Notes under the pieces: generated by a model | The model's input: only the letters and a program-made list of their open reading frames with translations | What the model was told of the DNA's origin: nothing | Databases searched by the model: none | Position numbers and translations under genes: made by a program | Assembly (NCBI GenBank): GCA_015228935.1 | Contig: JADGCO010000046.1 | Location: 1-34,607, forward strand | Reading direction: 5' to 3' | DNA length: 34,607 bases | From: Magnetococcales bacterium | GTDB lineage: Bacteria; Pseudomonadota; Magnetococcia; Magnetococcales; DC0425bin3 | Shown: positions 1 through 8,445 of the stretch, one piece after another | How positions within the stretch are numbered: the stretch's first letter is position 1 | Layout of the letters: every line of letters begins with the position of its first letter

Positions 1-128
1 CGGGAAGCCCCCCTCGAGATGAATTCTCCCTACGAGACACGTGGCAGACTACCACGTTGATAGGCCGGAGGTGTAAGCGCAGTAATGTGTTGAGCTGACC
101 GGTACTAATCAGTCCATTGGCTTTATAT
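1..128 (+). rRNA. 23S ribosomal RNA, 3' end (partial)
   Basis: This is the 3' terminal part of a large-subunit rRNA gene that begins left of the window. The conserved stretches TTGATAGGCCGGAGGTGTAA and GAGCTGACCGGTACTAATCA are recognisable as the last helices of 23S rRNA. The exact 3' end cannot be fixed by eye; it should lie just after GGCTTTAT. 5S rRNA follows after about 70 bases. Confidence 0.93.
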
Positions 129-200
129 CCAAGAACCAAAGAACACCCCATGCCCATTCCACCCAGTTGTCCAGGAACAGACCAAAATTCAATCAGCATT

Positions 201-320
201 CTTCCTGGTGGCCATTGCGAGGGGGTCACACCCGATACCATTCCGAACTCGGAAGTTAAGTCCCTCAGCGCCGATGATACTGCATCTTAAGGTGTGGGAA
301 AGTAGGTCACTGCCAGGAAG
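201..320 (+). rRNA. 5S ribosomal RNA
   Basis: A complete 5S rRNA of about 120 bases. The terminal helix pairs CTTCCTGG at 201-208 with CCAGGAAG at 313-320. The conserved internal loop sequence CCGAACTCGGAAGTTAAG is present in the middle. It lies between the 23S end and an initiator tRNA, completing the distal part of an rRNA operon. The ends may be off by one or two bases. Confidence 0.95.
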
Positions 321-370
321 TTAATCAGACACTGGGATTGCCCCCAAAGCGGTCCCAGTGTTCTGTTTGT

Positions 371-447
<77 letters not shown>

Positions 448-457
448 AACCGATCCC

Positions 458-494
458 AAAAAAAACCCTGCAATGTCCTGTTGCAGGGTTTTTT
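458..494 (+). terminator. Rho-independent terminator of the rRNA operon
   Basis: The arm AACCCTGCAA pairs perfectly with TTGCAGGGTT around a 7-base loop. It is preceded by an A-run and followed by TTTT, so the A/T flanks extend the stem. It lies 10 bases after the tRNA and ends 21 bases before the next gene's start. It should end the rRNA transcript, and the mirrored A-run could let it work in both directions. Confidence 0.9.
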
Positions 495-515
495 GTTGGT
501 GTGGAAGAGATCCCC

Positions 516-1403
516 ATGAAATTTGCCGCCATCGATATCGGTTCCAACGCCGTCCGCCTGTTGATCTCCAACGTATTTGAAATAGACAAGAACACACCCG
601 TGTTCCGCAAGGCGGATTTGTATCGGGTTCCCGTGCGGTTGGGGGATGATGCGTTTCGGCTGGGATACATTTCCCCGGAATTGGCCGACAGTCTGCTTCA
701 TGCCATGACGGGCTTCAATAGTATTATCCAGGCAGTGGGGGCCGACGACACCATGGCCTGTGCCACATCGGCGTTACGCTCCGCAGCCAACGGTCCCAAC
801 CTGGTGGAACAAATTCGGGAAAAAACCGGCATCGCCATCGATATCATCGATGGCACCCGCGAAGCGGAACTGATCGCCCTGAATCGACTCGATGGCAGTT
901 GCAGCGCCGGGTATTATCTCTATATCGATGTCGGCGGAGGCAGTACGGAATTGACCCTGCTGGAAAACAATCGTCCCGTTGCTTCCCGTTCGTTCAATAT
1001 CGGCACCGTTCGTCTCAAGGAACAATTGGTGACTGCGGAAGTCTGGCAGGAGATGCAAAACTGGACTCGGGAACATTGCCAGGGTATTTCCGGATTGCAG
1101 GGGATCGGCTCGGGAGGTAACATCAACAAATTGTTCAAGATGACGCGCCAACGCCAGGATTTACCGCTCTCACGCAACAAACTCAGAAAACTTCACAAGG
1201 ATTTGTCGGTCCTGACCCATGAACAACGCATGATCCAGTTGGGCCTGAAACCGGACCGGGCGGATGTCATTGTCTTGGCAAGTGAAATTTTTCTGAAAGT
1301 GACCAAATGGGCAGGTGTTGAAAAAATATGCGTGCCACAAATTGGCCTGGCGGATGGCATTATTCATGAATTGTATCGTCGTTGGCCACAGAAGAGTTCG
1401 TAA
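516..1403 (+). CDS. Ppx/GppA family phosphatase
   Basis: A 295-residue protein of the exopolyphosphatase/guanosine pentaphosphate phosphatase family (ASKHA fold). Family members hydrolyse terminal phosphates of polyphosphate or pppGpp; which one is used here cannot be told. The phosphate-1 loop is visible at the N-terminus (AAIDIGSNAVRLLI), then ATSALRSA, the catalytic-Glu region DGTREAELIAL, the phosphate-2 loop IDVGGGSTEL, and the adenosine-side motif GIGSGGNINKL. The length fits the short, single-domain form without the C-terminal HD-like part of E. coli Ppx (over 500 residues). I chose ATG at 516 over GTG at 501 because GGAAGAGA lies 7 bases upstream of the ATG and the GTG has no ribosome site. 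It follows the rRNA terminator and converges on the pseudopilin genes. Confidence 0.9.
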   Translation: MKFAAIDIGSNAVRLLISNVFEIDKNTPVFRKADLYRVPVRLGDDAFRLGYISPELADSLLHAMTGFNSIIQAVGADDTMACATSALRSAANGPNLVEQIREKTGIAIDIIDGTREAELIALNRLDGSCSAGYYLYIDVGGGSTELTLLENNRPVASRSFNIGTVRLKEQLVTAEVWQEMQNWTREHCQGISGLQGIGSGGNINKLFKMTRQRQDLPLSRNKLRKLHKDLSVLTHEQRMIQLGLKPDRADVIVLASEIFLKVTKWAGVEKICVPQIGLADGIIHELYRRWPQKSS

Positions 1404-1420
1404 CGGACCATTTTCAAGAA

Positions 1421-1876
1421 TCAATAATTGACCAAAAGCAATGTTCCTTGCGCCATATTGCGGGCATTGCGGGTGATGGTGACGGTGACTCGTTTGCAAT
1501 CGCCAACCACGGCGGAAGGGCAGGCAGCGGATGTATCATCGGCCACGGTGATGGTACGCACAAAACTGTCTGCCAGGTTGGTCGTACTGCTGGTTGGAAT
1601 GGCGGCAAAGCCGGTGCGCCGCCGCAGGGAAGTGATCGATTCCAGAGAGGCTTGCATCAACTCCGAGCCTTGCTGGATGCGCAGCATGTGGCTTGGATCT
1701 TCCAGGCTCTGGCCGATGGCCCCGGTCAGACCTGACAAGAGGATACCAACGGTCAGGATCAAAATGAGTACTTCCATATAGGAAGTGCCTGCCATTCCTC
1801 CTGAATTTCTGGAATGTTTCCCGGAGGCAGGAGGGATATTGGACAGATTCATGAAATATAAACAGGTGGCGTTCAT
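1421..1876 (-). CDS. MshD-like minor pseudopilin
   Basis: A 151-residue type IV pilin-like protein. A prepilin peptidase site is visible as MAG before TSYMEVLI, with the conserved Glu at mature position 5 and a hydrophobic stretch (VLILILTVGILLSGL) that would anchor it and pack into the pilus core. The leader is long (about 30 residues from this ATG); an alternative start lies at 1852. The C-terminal half is Ser/Thr-rich with two cysteines (AACPSAVVGDCKR) that may form a disulfide. The start overlaps the stop of the preceding mshC-like gene by 4 bases (ATGA), implying translational coupling. The order pilin-mshC-mshD matches the left end of MSHA pilus loci. MshD rather than PilV is inferred from context. 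Confidence 0.75.
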   Translation of the reverse strand: MNATCLYFMNLSNIPPASGKHSRNSGGMAGTSYMEVLILILTVGILLSGLTGAIGQSLEDPSHMLRIQQGSELMQASLESITSLRRRTGFAAIPTSSTTNLADSFVRTITVADDTSAACPSAVVGDCKRVTVTITRNARNMAQGTLLLVNY

Positions 1877-2286
1877 TGGACGATCACCGAGCCGGTTTCC
1901 GAGCGTATATTGACGGTGACGGTCTGGCCGCCGGTGGTCAGGACTTTGGCCCCGGCATTGCTGGTGGGACGACCCAGACCGTTAAAGACAACAGGAAAAT
2001 TTCCTCCAAACGTGATACCGTCCAGGGTGGATCCGGAAATGGTGGCAGTGGTGTCAGTGCTGGTGGTGACCGAATAGGTACTGCCGGTCACGTTGACCTG
2101 ATGCGGCACCCCGCGATTCATGGCGAGGGTTTGGGCAAAGCGTACATCCTGGGCAAACTGCTCAGCGGCAGAGCGCAAGGCAACGTTACCCTCCGGGAAA
2201 GAGACATATCCTGTCGATGCAACGATACCGATAATCAGTATTGTGACAAGGACTTCAATGAGCGAATAGCCAGCCTGGGTGCGCAT
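1873..2286 (-). CDS. GspH/MshC-like minor pseudopilin
   Basis: A 137-residue pseudopilin. The short leader MRTQAG is followed by the mature N-terminus YSLIEVLVTILIIGIVAST, with Glu5 and a roughly 20-residue hydrophobic helix. The rest resembles GspH/FimT proteins: a body beginning AAEQFAQDVRFAQTLAMNRG and then beta-rich sequence. The open frame extends upstream to 2319, but ATG at 2286 is preferred because AGGAAG lies about 7 bases upstream and it gives a normal leader. It overlaps the downstream mshD-like gene by 4 bases. In MSHA or type IV pili such proteins help form the tip complex that primes assembly. Confidence 0.82.
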   Translation of the reverse strand: MRTQAGYSLIEVLVTILIIGIVASTGYVSFPEGNVALRSAAEQFAQDVRFAQTLAMNRGVPHQVNVTGSTYSVTTSTDTTATISGSTLDGITFGGNFPVVFNGLGRPTSNAGAKVLTTGGQTVTVNIRSETGSVIVQ

Positions 2287-2338
2287 GGTCGTCTTCCTGG
2301 TCAAACCCCTGCCCGACAAAAAACAAGCCCGGTTCAGG

Positions 2339-2725
2339 TCAGGTGCAGGTTGCCGTGGTACTCCGCACGTTGACAGAAATTGTCGTGGATCCCCTCGAAT
2401 GCCGCACTGTGCAGTTCATGTAACCGGCGGGAGGTGTCGCGGCTCCGGTGGCCACGGTAAAATCACTCGCAGAGACATTTTGCAGCAGGGATTGAGCCAG
2501 GGCACAGGTGGTGACGACCGTGAAGGCATCGCCCATTTCACATTTGGCCCGATTATTGGCAGCGGCGGCGACCAAAGCACCGGCAACACTGTTGGCGGCA
2601 GCGTCTCCGGAAGAGGGAGACAAGTTACCAAATGTCGTAAAGGATATGCCGCTCAGGATTCCAATCACCAGAACCACGATGAGCATTTCAATCATGCTGT
2701 AGCCCCTGCATATTTTTTTGTTCAT
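2339..2725 (-). CDS. Type IV pilin-like protein (MshA/MshB-like)
   Basis: A 128-residue prepilin. The leader MNKKICRG is processed before YSMIEMLIVVLVIGILSG, with Glu5 present. Several cysteines follow (KCEMGD, TTCALA, MNCTVR, ATCT) and may form disulfide loops. ATG at 2725 was chosen because AGGAGAA sits 8 bases upstream; the frame stays open to 2800 without a better start. It is the first gene of a leftward trio with mshC- and mshD-like pseudopilins, 52 bases from the next start. It may be a minor pilin or an alternative major subunit; two further MshA-like pilins are at 15943 and 18462. Confidence 0.82.
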   Translation of the reverse strand: MNKKICRGYSMIEMLIVVLVIGILSGISFTTFGNLSPSSGDAAANSVAGALVAAAANNRAKCEMGDAFTVVTTCALAQSLLQNVSASDFTVATGAATPPAGYMNCTVRHSRGSTTISVNVRSTTATCT

Positions 2726-2962
2726 GGCAGTTCTCCTGCATTTTCTGGCATGCGGTTTGACGCATGGGTATTGTTCATCCATGGTATACATGACATCCAA
2801 TGATCATGCCATGATTCTCCTCCTTGTTCAACATGATGTTTTTTAAAATATTTTTCTGAAATGGTCCTGGCCTGTTCCAGAGGGGAATAAGCCTGATTCG
2901 GTGGCCAATGAAAATGATCGTTTACATTTGATGGAAACGGTCGTAGACATCAGGGAATTGAA

Positions 2963-3766
2963 ATGGACTGTTGCCAGTCGAGATCATCATCAGGAAAGGA
3001 ATTCATTACGGTGTCCGACACAATACAGAAAAAAATGGATCCGGTTGCTGCCCGCGACTTGCGTGCGGCGCAATTGTTGAAAATGTATGCCGTTTACGGA
3101 CATTTTTATCAATTGTCCTGGAATGGGAGCGATGGGTTGGGATGCCGGTCGGTCCTGGAACTGGTGGCCCATGACCGGTTACCGAAGAACAGACAGGAAT
3201 TGTTGCTGCGGCAGGCTGATCTGGTGGCGGTGATGATGAATCCGGGTTCGTCGCATCCCATCGACAGGGGGTATGCTCCCCCCCTGGTGACCCAGGATGG
3301 GCAGTCCGTGGCCGATTATCGGTTGACTCCGACCCGGCCAGACAATACCCAGTACCAGATTTTGCGCATCCTGGCCGCCCGGGGTTGGCATCATGCACGG
3401 ATCTTGAATTTATCGGACCTGCGCGAACCTAAAAGTCCACTTTTTTTGCAGCAGGTGGCCAGGCTGGAGCGGGAAGGGCAGGTGGGAGGCAGACACTCGA
3501 TTTTTTGTCCGGAACGGCAGGCGGAACTGTTGCCCTTGTTGGGGCAGCCGGGTGCCGCACCGGTTCTGGTGGGTTGGGGACGACATGCGGGGTTGATTCC
3601 CCTGGCGGAACAGTGTCTGGATCGGTTGCGAAACCATTTTCTGGTCGGGGTACCGGTGGCTGGGGAGAGCCGACTTTATGCCCACCCCAGCCCGATGTTG
3701 CAGCGCATGAAGGATGCCTGGTTGGATGCCGTGTTAGAACAGTTGTCGAAAAACAAGGACGTATAA
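2963..3766 (+). CDS. DUF1643-like protein
   Basis: A 267-residue predicted cytosolic protein with features I associate with DUF1643: an early MMNPGSS segment (like the family's LNPS motif), then DNTQYQILRILAARGW, ARILNLSDLREPKSP, a central VLVGWG, and a late AHPSP. The function of the family is unknown. There is no signal peptide or membrane helix. The start is uncertain: ATG 2963 has only a weak AGGG upstream, while GTG 3011 is preceded by AGGAAAGGA at a usable distance and would begin with SDTIQKKMDP. It stands alone on the plus strand between leftward pilus blocks and converges on msrA. Pilus involvement cannot be inferred. Confidence 0.7.
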   Translation: MDCCQSRSSSGKEFITVSDTIQKKMDPVAARDLRAAQLLKMYAVYGHFYQLSWNGSDGLGCRSVLELVAHDRLPKNRQELLLRQADLVAVMMNPGSSHPIDRGYAPPLVTQDGQSVADYRLTPTRPDNTQYQILRILAARGWHHARILNLSDLREPKSPLFLQQVARLEREGQVGGRHSIFCPERQAELLPLLGQPGAAPVLVGWGRHAGLIPLAEQCLDRLRNHFLVGVPVAGESRLYAHPSPMLQRMKDAWLDAVLEQLSKNKDV

Positions 3767-3865
3767 CCTTGATCTTCTCCTGTCAAGCCGGTATGGAGAA
3801 CCCGGTCGGATGCAGATGCCCGTCCGTTGCCACGCAACAAGATATATGACTTTTGATGGTTTCCG

Positions 3866-4555
3866 TCAAGCCGGATCCGGGTAGGGGACTCCCGTTCCCC
3901 CCAATCCGCAGTAACCCTGCTGATTTTTGGCCAGATATTGCTGATGATAACCCTCGGCAAAGAAAAACTCAGGTGCTTCCTGGATTTCCGTGGTGATGGT
4001 ACCATGGCCGGCCTGCTCCAGGTATGACTGATAAATTTCCCTGGAGGCCTGGGCCATGGCCATTTGACTGGCTGTGGTGGTATAGATGCCGGAGCGGTAT
4101 TGTGTGCCGAGATCGTTCCCCTGGCGCATGCCCTGGGTCGGGTCGTGTGACTCCCAGAAGATTTTCAACAGACGGTAATAGGATATGACTCTGGGATCAT
4201 ACACCACCTGGACCACCTCGTTGTGACCGGTCATGCCGGTGCAGACTTCATGGTAGGTCGGGTTGGGGGTGAAGCCACCTGCATAACCGGCAGCAGTGAC
4301 ATGGATGGCACCGGTTTCCCAGAAACGTCGCTCGGCACCCCAAAAACATCCCATGCCAAACAAGGCAATTTCCATATGGGCGGGATAGGGTGGCAGCAGA
4401 CCATGGCCGGTCACATAATGACGGGATGGTATGGGCATGGATTGATCCCGGCCAGGAAGGGCGGCATGGGGGGATGGCAGCACCATCTTCGTCTTCCAGT
4501 ACATGTGACACCTCATTCTTTTCAAAAATCCAAAGAGTCGATCCAATAACGACAT
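3866..4555 (-). CDS. msrA: Peptide methionine (S)-S-oxide reductase MsrA
   Basis: A 229-residue MsrA, which reduces the S-epimer of methionine sulfoxide in proteins. The active-site motif GCFWGAE is present with the nucleophilic Cys at about residue 70. It is followed by the family stretches [52 protein letters not shown] and [10 protein letters not shown]-terminal Cys in GYCGLGGTG could resolve the disulfide. About 60 residues precede the catalytic domain, as in longer MsrA forms; no clear signal peptide is seen. It starts 2 bases after the stop of the cyclic-nucleotide-binding gene and is the last gene of the MSHA-like operon. A repair role for pilus or envelope proteins is possible but is an inference from position. 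Confidence 0.95.
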   Translation of the reverse strand: MSLLDRLFGFLKRMRCHMYWKTKMVLPSPHAALPGRDQSMPIPSRHYVTGHGLLPPYPAHMEIALFGMGCFWGAERRFWETGAIHVTAAGYAGGFTPNPTYHEVCTGMTGHNEVVQVVYDPRVISYYRLLKIFWESHDPTQGMRQGNDLGTQYRSGIYTTTASQMAMAQASREIYQSYLEQAGHGTITTEIQEAPEFFFAEGYHQQYLAKNQQGYCGLGGTGVPYPDPA

Positions 4556-4557
4556 GA

Positions 4558-5160
4558 TTACGGCACAATCGACTGGGCGATCCGGTCGTTGTTGCGGGTG
4601 CGGGCAAAGGTGTTCAAACTGTCCTGAATGGCGATGGATTCCGGATTGATCACAGTCGTCGTCTCGGAAATGTCATGATCGCGATCCTCGTCAGGTTTGC
4701 CGGGCATTTGCCGCAGCTCCTGGAGCAGAATGGCATTGGTACGGCGAATTTTGCGAGCCAGGATGACGGTCAGGTTGCGCATGATGTCCAATCCCAGGGA
4801 TGGGTGACGGGAAAAATAGTCCTGGGTTGGGTTGCGTTCCAGGCCATAGAGTTCGAGGTATTCCTCAGCAATCGCTGTGCCACTTCGTGGACCCTGGTCC
4901 AGAAAGGCCATTTCACCGAAAATATCAGGCCCCCGGATGGGAATTTCTTTCTGATTGCTCGTATCTTTGGACAAAATGATCCGGATGCGACCTGCCGGGA
5001 GGATAAAAATTTCACTGCCAAGTGTGCCCTCGGCAAAAATTTCCTCTCCGGGCTGGTAACTGGTATGGGTGGCACAAGCCTGCAGGAGATTGTCGATCTC
5101 CTCGCGGTTGATACCCCGGAACAAACGGATTTCCTGGACTTTGTTCAGATTGAAATGCAT
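4558..5160 (-). CDS. Cyclic-nucleotide-binding-domain protein
   Basis: A 200-residue protein with one cNMP-binding (CAP-type beta-barrel) domain at about residues 12-130. Recognisable parts are [34 protein letters not shown], and the phosphate-binding-cassette region [24 protein letters not shown] with the Glu and Arg used to hold a cyclic nucleotide. A helix follows ([21 protein letters not shown]). There is no C-terminal winged helix, so it is probably not a DNA-binding CRP protein but a stand-alone ligand sensor or a partner of another protein. It lies 4 bases after mshG and 2 bases before msrA. Control of the pilus motor by a cyclic nucleotide is an attractive inference, unproven. Confidence 0.85.
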   Translation of the reverse strand: MHFNLNKVQEIRLFRGINREEIDNLLQACATHTSYQPGEEIFAEGTLGSEIFILPAGRIRIILSKDTSNQKEIPIRGPDIFGEMAFLDQGPRSGTAIAEEYLELYGLERNPTQDYFSRHPSLGLDIMRNLTVILARKIRRTNAILLQELRQMPGKPDEDRDHDISETTTVINPESIAIQDSLNTFARTRNNDRIAQSIVP

Positions 5161-5164
5161 GACG

Positions 5165-6379
5165 TCACCCGCTTTTGATGCCCATGGCCTTGCTCATGCC
5201 CCACATGGGCATGAAAATGCCAAGAGCCAGGAGCAAAATGATTCCCCCCATGGTCCCCATGAGAATGGGTTCAATGGCGGCACTTAAATTTTTAACGGAA
5301 TAGTCCACTTCCCGTTCGTAGTAGATGGCGACGGATTGCATCATTTCATCGGTACGTCCGGTTTCATCGCCAACGGAGAGCATTTGCAGGACCAGACGGG
5401 TAAACATGCCGCTGGAACGGGCGGCCTGTAGAATGCTTTCACCGCGATTGATGCGACGTTGCATCTCCTGGATGCCTGTTTCGAGGAGGGCATTGTCCAT
5501 GGAGCCGCCGACGATGCTCAGGGATTGGTCGGCGGGCATGCCCGAGCGCAGACACATGGCAAAAGTGCGTGCAAAACGTGCCAGCGTGGCTTTCTGGATG
5601 ATGCTGCCCACAAGCGGGATGCGCAACTTGTTGCGATCCCACCAGAGTCGTCCGCCTGGAGTCTGAATGAATTTAATGAAACCGAAGACCATCAAAAAAA
5701 TTCCGGCCAGCATGGCCGGACCGTGATTGATCGTAAAATTGGACGTGGTCATGAGCAGACGGGTTTGCCAGGGAAGCTCTGCGCCCAGTTTTTTGAACAG
5801 GGTGTCGAAAGAGGGGATGACAAAATAATTGAGCAGATAGACCACGACAAACATGACGCCCACCACGATGGCCGGGTATCGCAGGGCGCTTTTGATTTGC
5901 TGGCGGGTTTGTTTGTCCACTTCCAGAAATTCGTACAATTGCTTGATGGCTTCCGCCAGGCGTCCCGAGGTTTCGCCGATACGGACAATGTTGACGAAAA
6001 GCCGGGTAAAAACCTTTGGATGGGCGGCCATGGACGAGGCGATATCCTTGCCGGATTCCAGGTCATTGGCGATGGCTTCCAGGGCGTCCTTGAAACGCTG
6101 GTTGGCGGTCGCTTCCCGCAAATTCTGGATGGCGCGGACGACCGGGATACCGGCATCCAGCAGGGTATAGATCTGGCGGCAAAACTGGATCCGGTCGTCG
6201 TCGTTTGGCCAGCCACCGCCGAGAACCAGGCCGGATTTGACGACCACTTCCTTGATTTCAATCGGGGCGATTCCCTGTCCGATCAGTTGTTCCACCACCC
6301 GGTTGCGATCGGGACCGGACAATTCACCCCGCACCATTTCGCCACTGGCGTTGCGCCCCGCGAAAGTGAAGCGTGGCAT
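5165..6379 (-). CDS. mshG: Pilus inner-membrane platform protein (GspF/PilC/MshG family)
   Basis: A 404-residue polytopic platform protein that couples the cytosolic ATPase to pilin insertion. It has two T2SSF repeats (roughly residues 70-195 and 275-395), each starting with a CRQIYTLLDAGIPVVRAIQNL-like or FARTFAMCLRSGMPADQSL-like segment. Membrane helices lie near IVVGVMFVVVYLLNYFV, AMLAGIFLMVFGFI and the C-terminal MGTMGGIILLLALGIF. The ATG overlaps the stop of the upstream mini-ORF as TGATG, with AAAGGAG 7 bases before it, so translation is coupled. Family assignment is firm; the symbol mshG rests on operon order. Confidence 0.92.
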   Translation of the reverse strand: MPRFTFAGRNASGEMVRGELSGPDRNRVVEQLIGQGIAPIEIKEVVVKSGLVLGGGWPNDDDRIQFCRQIYTLLDAGIPVVRAIQNLREATANQRFKDALEAIANDLESGKDIASSMAAHPKVFTRLFVNIVRIGETSGRLAEAIKQLYEFLEVDKQTRQQIKSALRYPAIVVGVMFVVVYLLNYFVIPSFDTLFKKLGAELPWQTRLLMTTSNFTINHGPAMLAGIFLMVFGFIKFIQTPGGRLWWDRNKLRIPLVGSIIQKATLARFARTFAMCLRSGMPADQSLSIVGGSMDNALLETGIQEMQRRINRGESILQAARSSGMFTRLVLQMLSVGDETGRTDEMMQSVAIYYEREVDYSVKNLSAAIEPILMGTMGGIILLLALGIFMPMWGMSKAMGIKSG

Positions 6380-6567
6380 CAGGCGGCTCCTTTCATCATG
6401 GTGGCCAGAGATTGAAGACCACTCTGTGGATGCCTGGATTCCGGTTCCGGGAATCCGCCACTGGTGTTGCGCCCCGTGAAAGTGAAGCGTGGCATCATGC
6501 GGCTCCTTTCATCATGGTGGCCGAGGTTTGAGAACCACTCTGTGGATGATTGGGTACCAGTTCCGGG
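6341..6567. repeat. 116-bp tandem duplication at the mshE/mshG junction
   Basis: The segment 6341-6451 is repeated at 6457-6567 with an offset of exactly 116 bases and about nine in ten positions conserved. Matching landmarks are GCCACTGG at 6341 and 6457, GAAAGTGAAGCGTGGCATCA at 6362 and 6478, and ACTCTGTGGA at 6421 and 6537. Each copy spans the last codons of mshE and the first codons of mshG. The scattered differences show the event is not very recent. Confidence 0.92.
6379..6495 (-). CDS. Chimeric 38-codon mini-ORF made by tandem duplication
   Basis: An open frame of 38 codons plus stop lies exactly between mshE and mshG. Its first 13 residues (MPRFTFTGRNTSG) copy the MshG N-terminus, and its last 17 (HPQSGLQSLATMMKGAA) copy the MshE C-terminus. 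The start overlaps the mshE stop as TGATG and its stop overlaps the mshG start in the same way. AAAGGAG sits about 7 bases upstream of the start, as it does for mshG. The frame survives because the duplication period (116 bases) plus the 1-base overlap gives 117 = 39 codons. It should be translatable; whether the peptide does anything is unknown. It may simply keep mshE-mshG coupling intact after the duplication. Confidence 0.45.
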   Translation of the reverse strand: MPRFTFTGRNTSGGFPEPESRHPQSGLQSLATMMKGAA

Positions 6568-8411
6568 GAGGGGCAGAGCCGGATGGCCTCCGAGAGGGTT
6601 GTGCGTCCGGCATAGGCATAGTGGGTGGCGACGATATGCAGGGGTTCAAAATCGGGCTGGATTTTGGTGGCCTCCAGAAAGCCCCGCGTATCGCCGGAGC
6701 GCAGAAAGTTGGCCAGGTTTGTGTTCATTTCGAGAAGCTCAATGACGGCGACACGGCCCCGGAAACCGGATTCATTGCATTTGGCGCACCCTTTGCCCTC
6801 AATCAGGTTGTTTCCCAGGTTTGGCATCTGGGGGAGGCGTGCCAGCCAGGCCTGCTCTTTTTTGTCTGGCTGATGCGGTTCGGCACAATCCGGGCAGACA
6901 CGGCGTACCAGACGCTGGGAAAGAATGGCCAGGAGGGAGTCTGCCACGGCATACCCTTCGATGCCCATGTCGATCATGCGCACCGGGGTGCGGGCGGCAT
7001 CGTTGGTGTGGAGGGTGGAGAGGACCATGTGTCCGGTCAGGGCGGCGCGCACGGCGATTTCCGCTGTTTCCTTGTCGCGCATTTCTCCCACCAGGATGAC
7101 ATCCGGATCCTGACGCAGGGCGGTGCGCAAGACCGTGGCAAAGTTCCAGCCAATCTTGCTCATCACCTGGACCTGATTGACGCGCGGCAGGCGGTATTCG
7201 ACAGGATCTTCCACGGTGATCAATTTGCGATCCGGGGTGTTGAGTTCATTCAGCGCCCCGTACAGGGTGGTGGTTTTCCCGGATCCTGTGGGTCCCGTCA
7301 CCAGGATCATGCCATGCGGGTGTGACAACAGGCGCTGCAATCGTTCCAGATATTCATTGGGCAGGCCGATGGCTTTCAGACTCAGATTGTTATGGGACTG
7401 ATCGAGGAGACGCATCACCACGGATTCGCCACCCTGGGTGGGCATGGTGGATACGCGCACATCCATGTGTTTGTCGCGCACCGTCATGTGAAAGCGCCCG
7501 TCCTGAGCCAGGCGGCGTTCGGAAATTTCCATGCCGCCCATCAACTTGATTTTGGAGATCAAGGCGGGGGCGATGCGCTTCATGTTGAGGATGCGTTCCA
7601 GCAGGCTGCCATCGACGCGCTGCCGGATGCGCAGGACATGCTGGTCTGGCTCGATATGAATGTCCGAGGCTCCCATCCGCACGGCGTCATCAAACAGGGA
7701 TTGAATGATCTTGACCACGGGGGCATCGGAACTGACGCCCATGGAACCATCGGCATTGGCATCCAGACCCGATTCCGCCACCTCTTCCGCCAGCTCTTCG
7801 GCAAAGTTTTGCAGGGCAGCCTCATTGCGGTAATGTTGATTGAGGCTGCGTTGGAGGTCGTCGTGGTTGACAACGGCCAGGACCACGGGGCGGCGCAACA
7901 AATCGGAAATTTCGTCCGAGGCGTACAGATCCGTGGGATCGGACATGCCGACCAGGACGCCCCAGGGGGTGTCCATCAGGACGATGACACTGAAACGGCG
8001 GGCCACTTCTTCGGGTATCAGGCGAACGGTTTCCGTGTTCAGGTGGAAGGTTTTCAGATCCACGACCAGCAGTTCAAAGCGCATGGTGAGAAAACGAAAC
8101 AGGCTTTCCTCCCAGACCTGTCCCAGGTCGGCAACGTTTGCTGTGGCTTTGTTGCTTCCTGGCGGGCAATTTTGCAGGAGTTTTTCTGTCAGGGATCCGA
8201 CCGGAAAGCTGCTCTCGTTTTCGACGAGCAGATCGCCCACCCGCAAGGTATCCAGTTCCCGGAATGCCAGCGAGGTTTCCGGAGAACGCAGCAATCCCGG
8301 CAAGCTCTCTTCCGAGGTGAAGCCCAGCATCAGGACCGAGCGACCATCCGTGGTGGCACCGTGATCGCGGAGGACCAGAATCTGCCGCAATTGTTCCTGG
8401 GTTACACTCAT
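6495..8411 (-). CDS. mshE: Pilus assembly ATPase (GspE/PilB/MshE family)
   Basis: A 638-residue extension-type secretion ATPase. The N-terminal T2SSE_N/MshEN-like region (about 100-200) includes LIPEEVARRF and VGMSDPTDLYASDEI. The motor core has Walker A GPTGSGKT (373-380), the Walker B region DPDVILVGEMRDKETAE, the His box TGHMVLSTLHTNDA, and a zinc tetracysteine CPDC...CAKC as in MshE/GspE. The first 90 residues do not show a clear canonical MshEN c-di-GMP-binding repeat, so nucleotide control may differ. The gene follows the secretin by 34 bases and ends at TGATG overlapping the chimeric mini-ORF. The C-terminal tail HPQSGSQTSATMMKGAA is the segment duplicated downstream. Confidence 0.94.
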   Translation of the reverse strand: MSVTQEQLRQILVLRDHGATTDGRSVLMLGFTSEESLPGLLRSPETSLAFRELDTLRVGDLLVENESSFPVGSLTEKLLQNCPPGSNKATANVADLGQVWEESLFRFLTMRFELLVVDLKTFHLNTETVRLIPEEVARRFSVIVLMDTPWGVLVGMSDPTDLYASDEISDLLRRPVVLAVVNHDDLQRSLNQHYRNEAALQNFAEELAEEVAESGLDANADGSMGVSSDAPVVKIIQSLFDDAVRMGASDIHIEPDQHVLRIRQRVDGSLLERILNMKRIAPALISKIKLMGGMEISERRLAQDGRFHMTVRDKHMDVRVSTMPTQGGESVVMRLLDQSHNNLSLKAIGLPNEYLERLQRLLSHPHGMILVTGPTGSGKTTTLYGALNELNTPDRKLITVEDPVEYRLPRVNQVQVMSKIGWNFATVLRTALRQDPDVILVGEMRDKETAEIAVRAALTGHMVLSTLHTNDAARTPVRMIDMGIEGYAVADSLLAILSQRLVRRVCPDCAEPHQPDKKEQAWLARLPQMPNLGNNLIEGKGCAKCNESGFRGRVAVIELLEMNTNLANFLRSGDTRGFLEATKIQPDFEPLHIVATHYAYAGRTTLSEAIRLCPSPELVPNHPQSGSQTSATMMKGAA

Positions 8412-8445
8412 CGCCTACAGGGTCGTTTGGACATGGGGTATTGTG

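Noticed and set aside
2797-2811. Leftward TGGCAT-N5-TTGG, a sigma-54-like site before the pilin at 2725
   Set aside because: The -12 GC is replaced by GG and the -24 ends in T; too weak to call.
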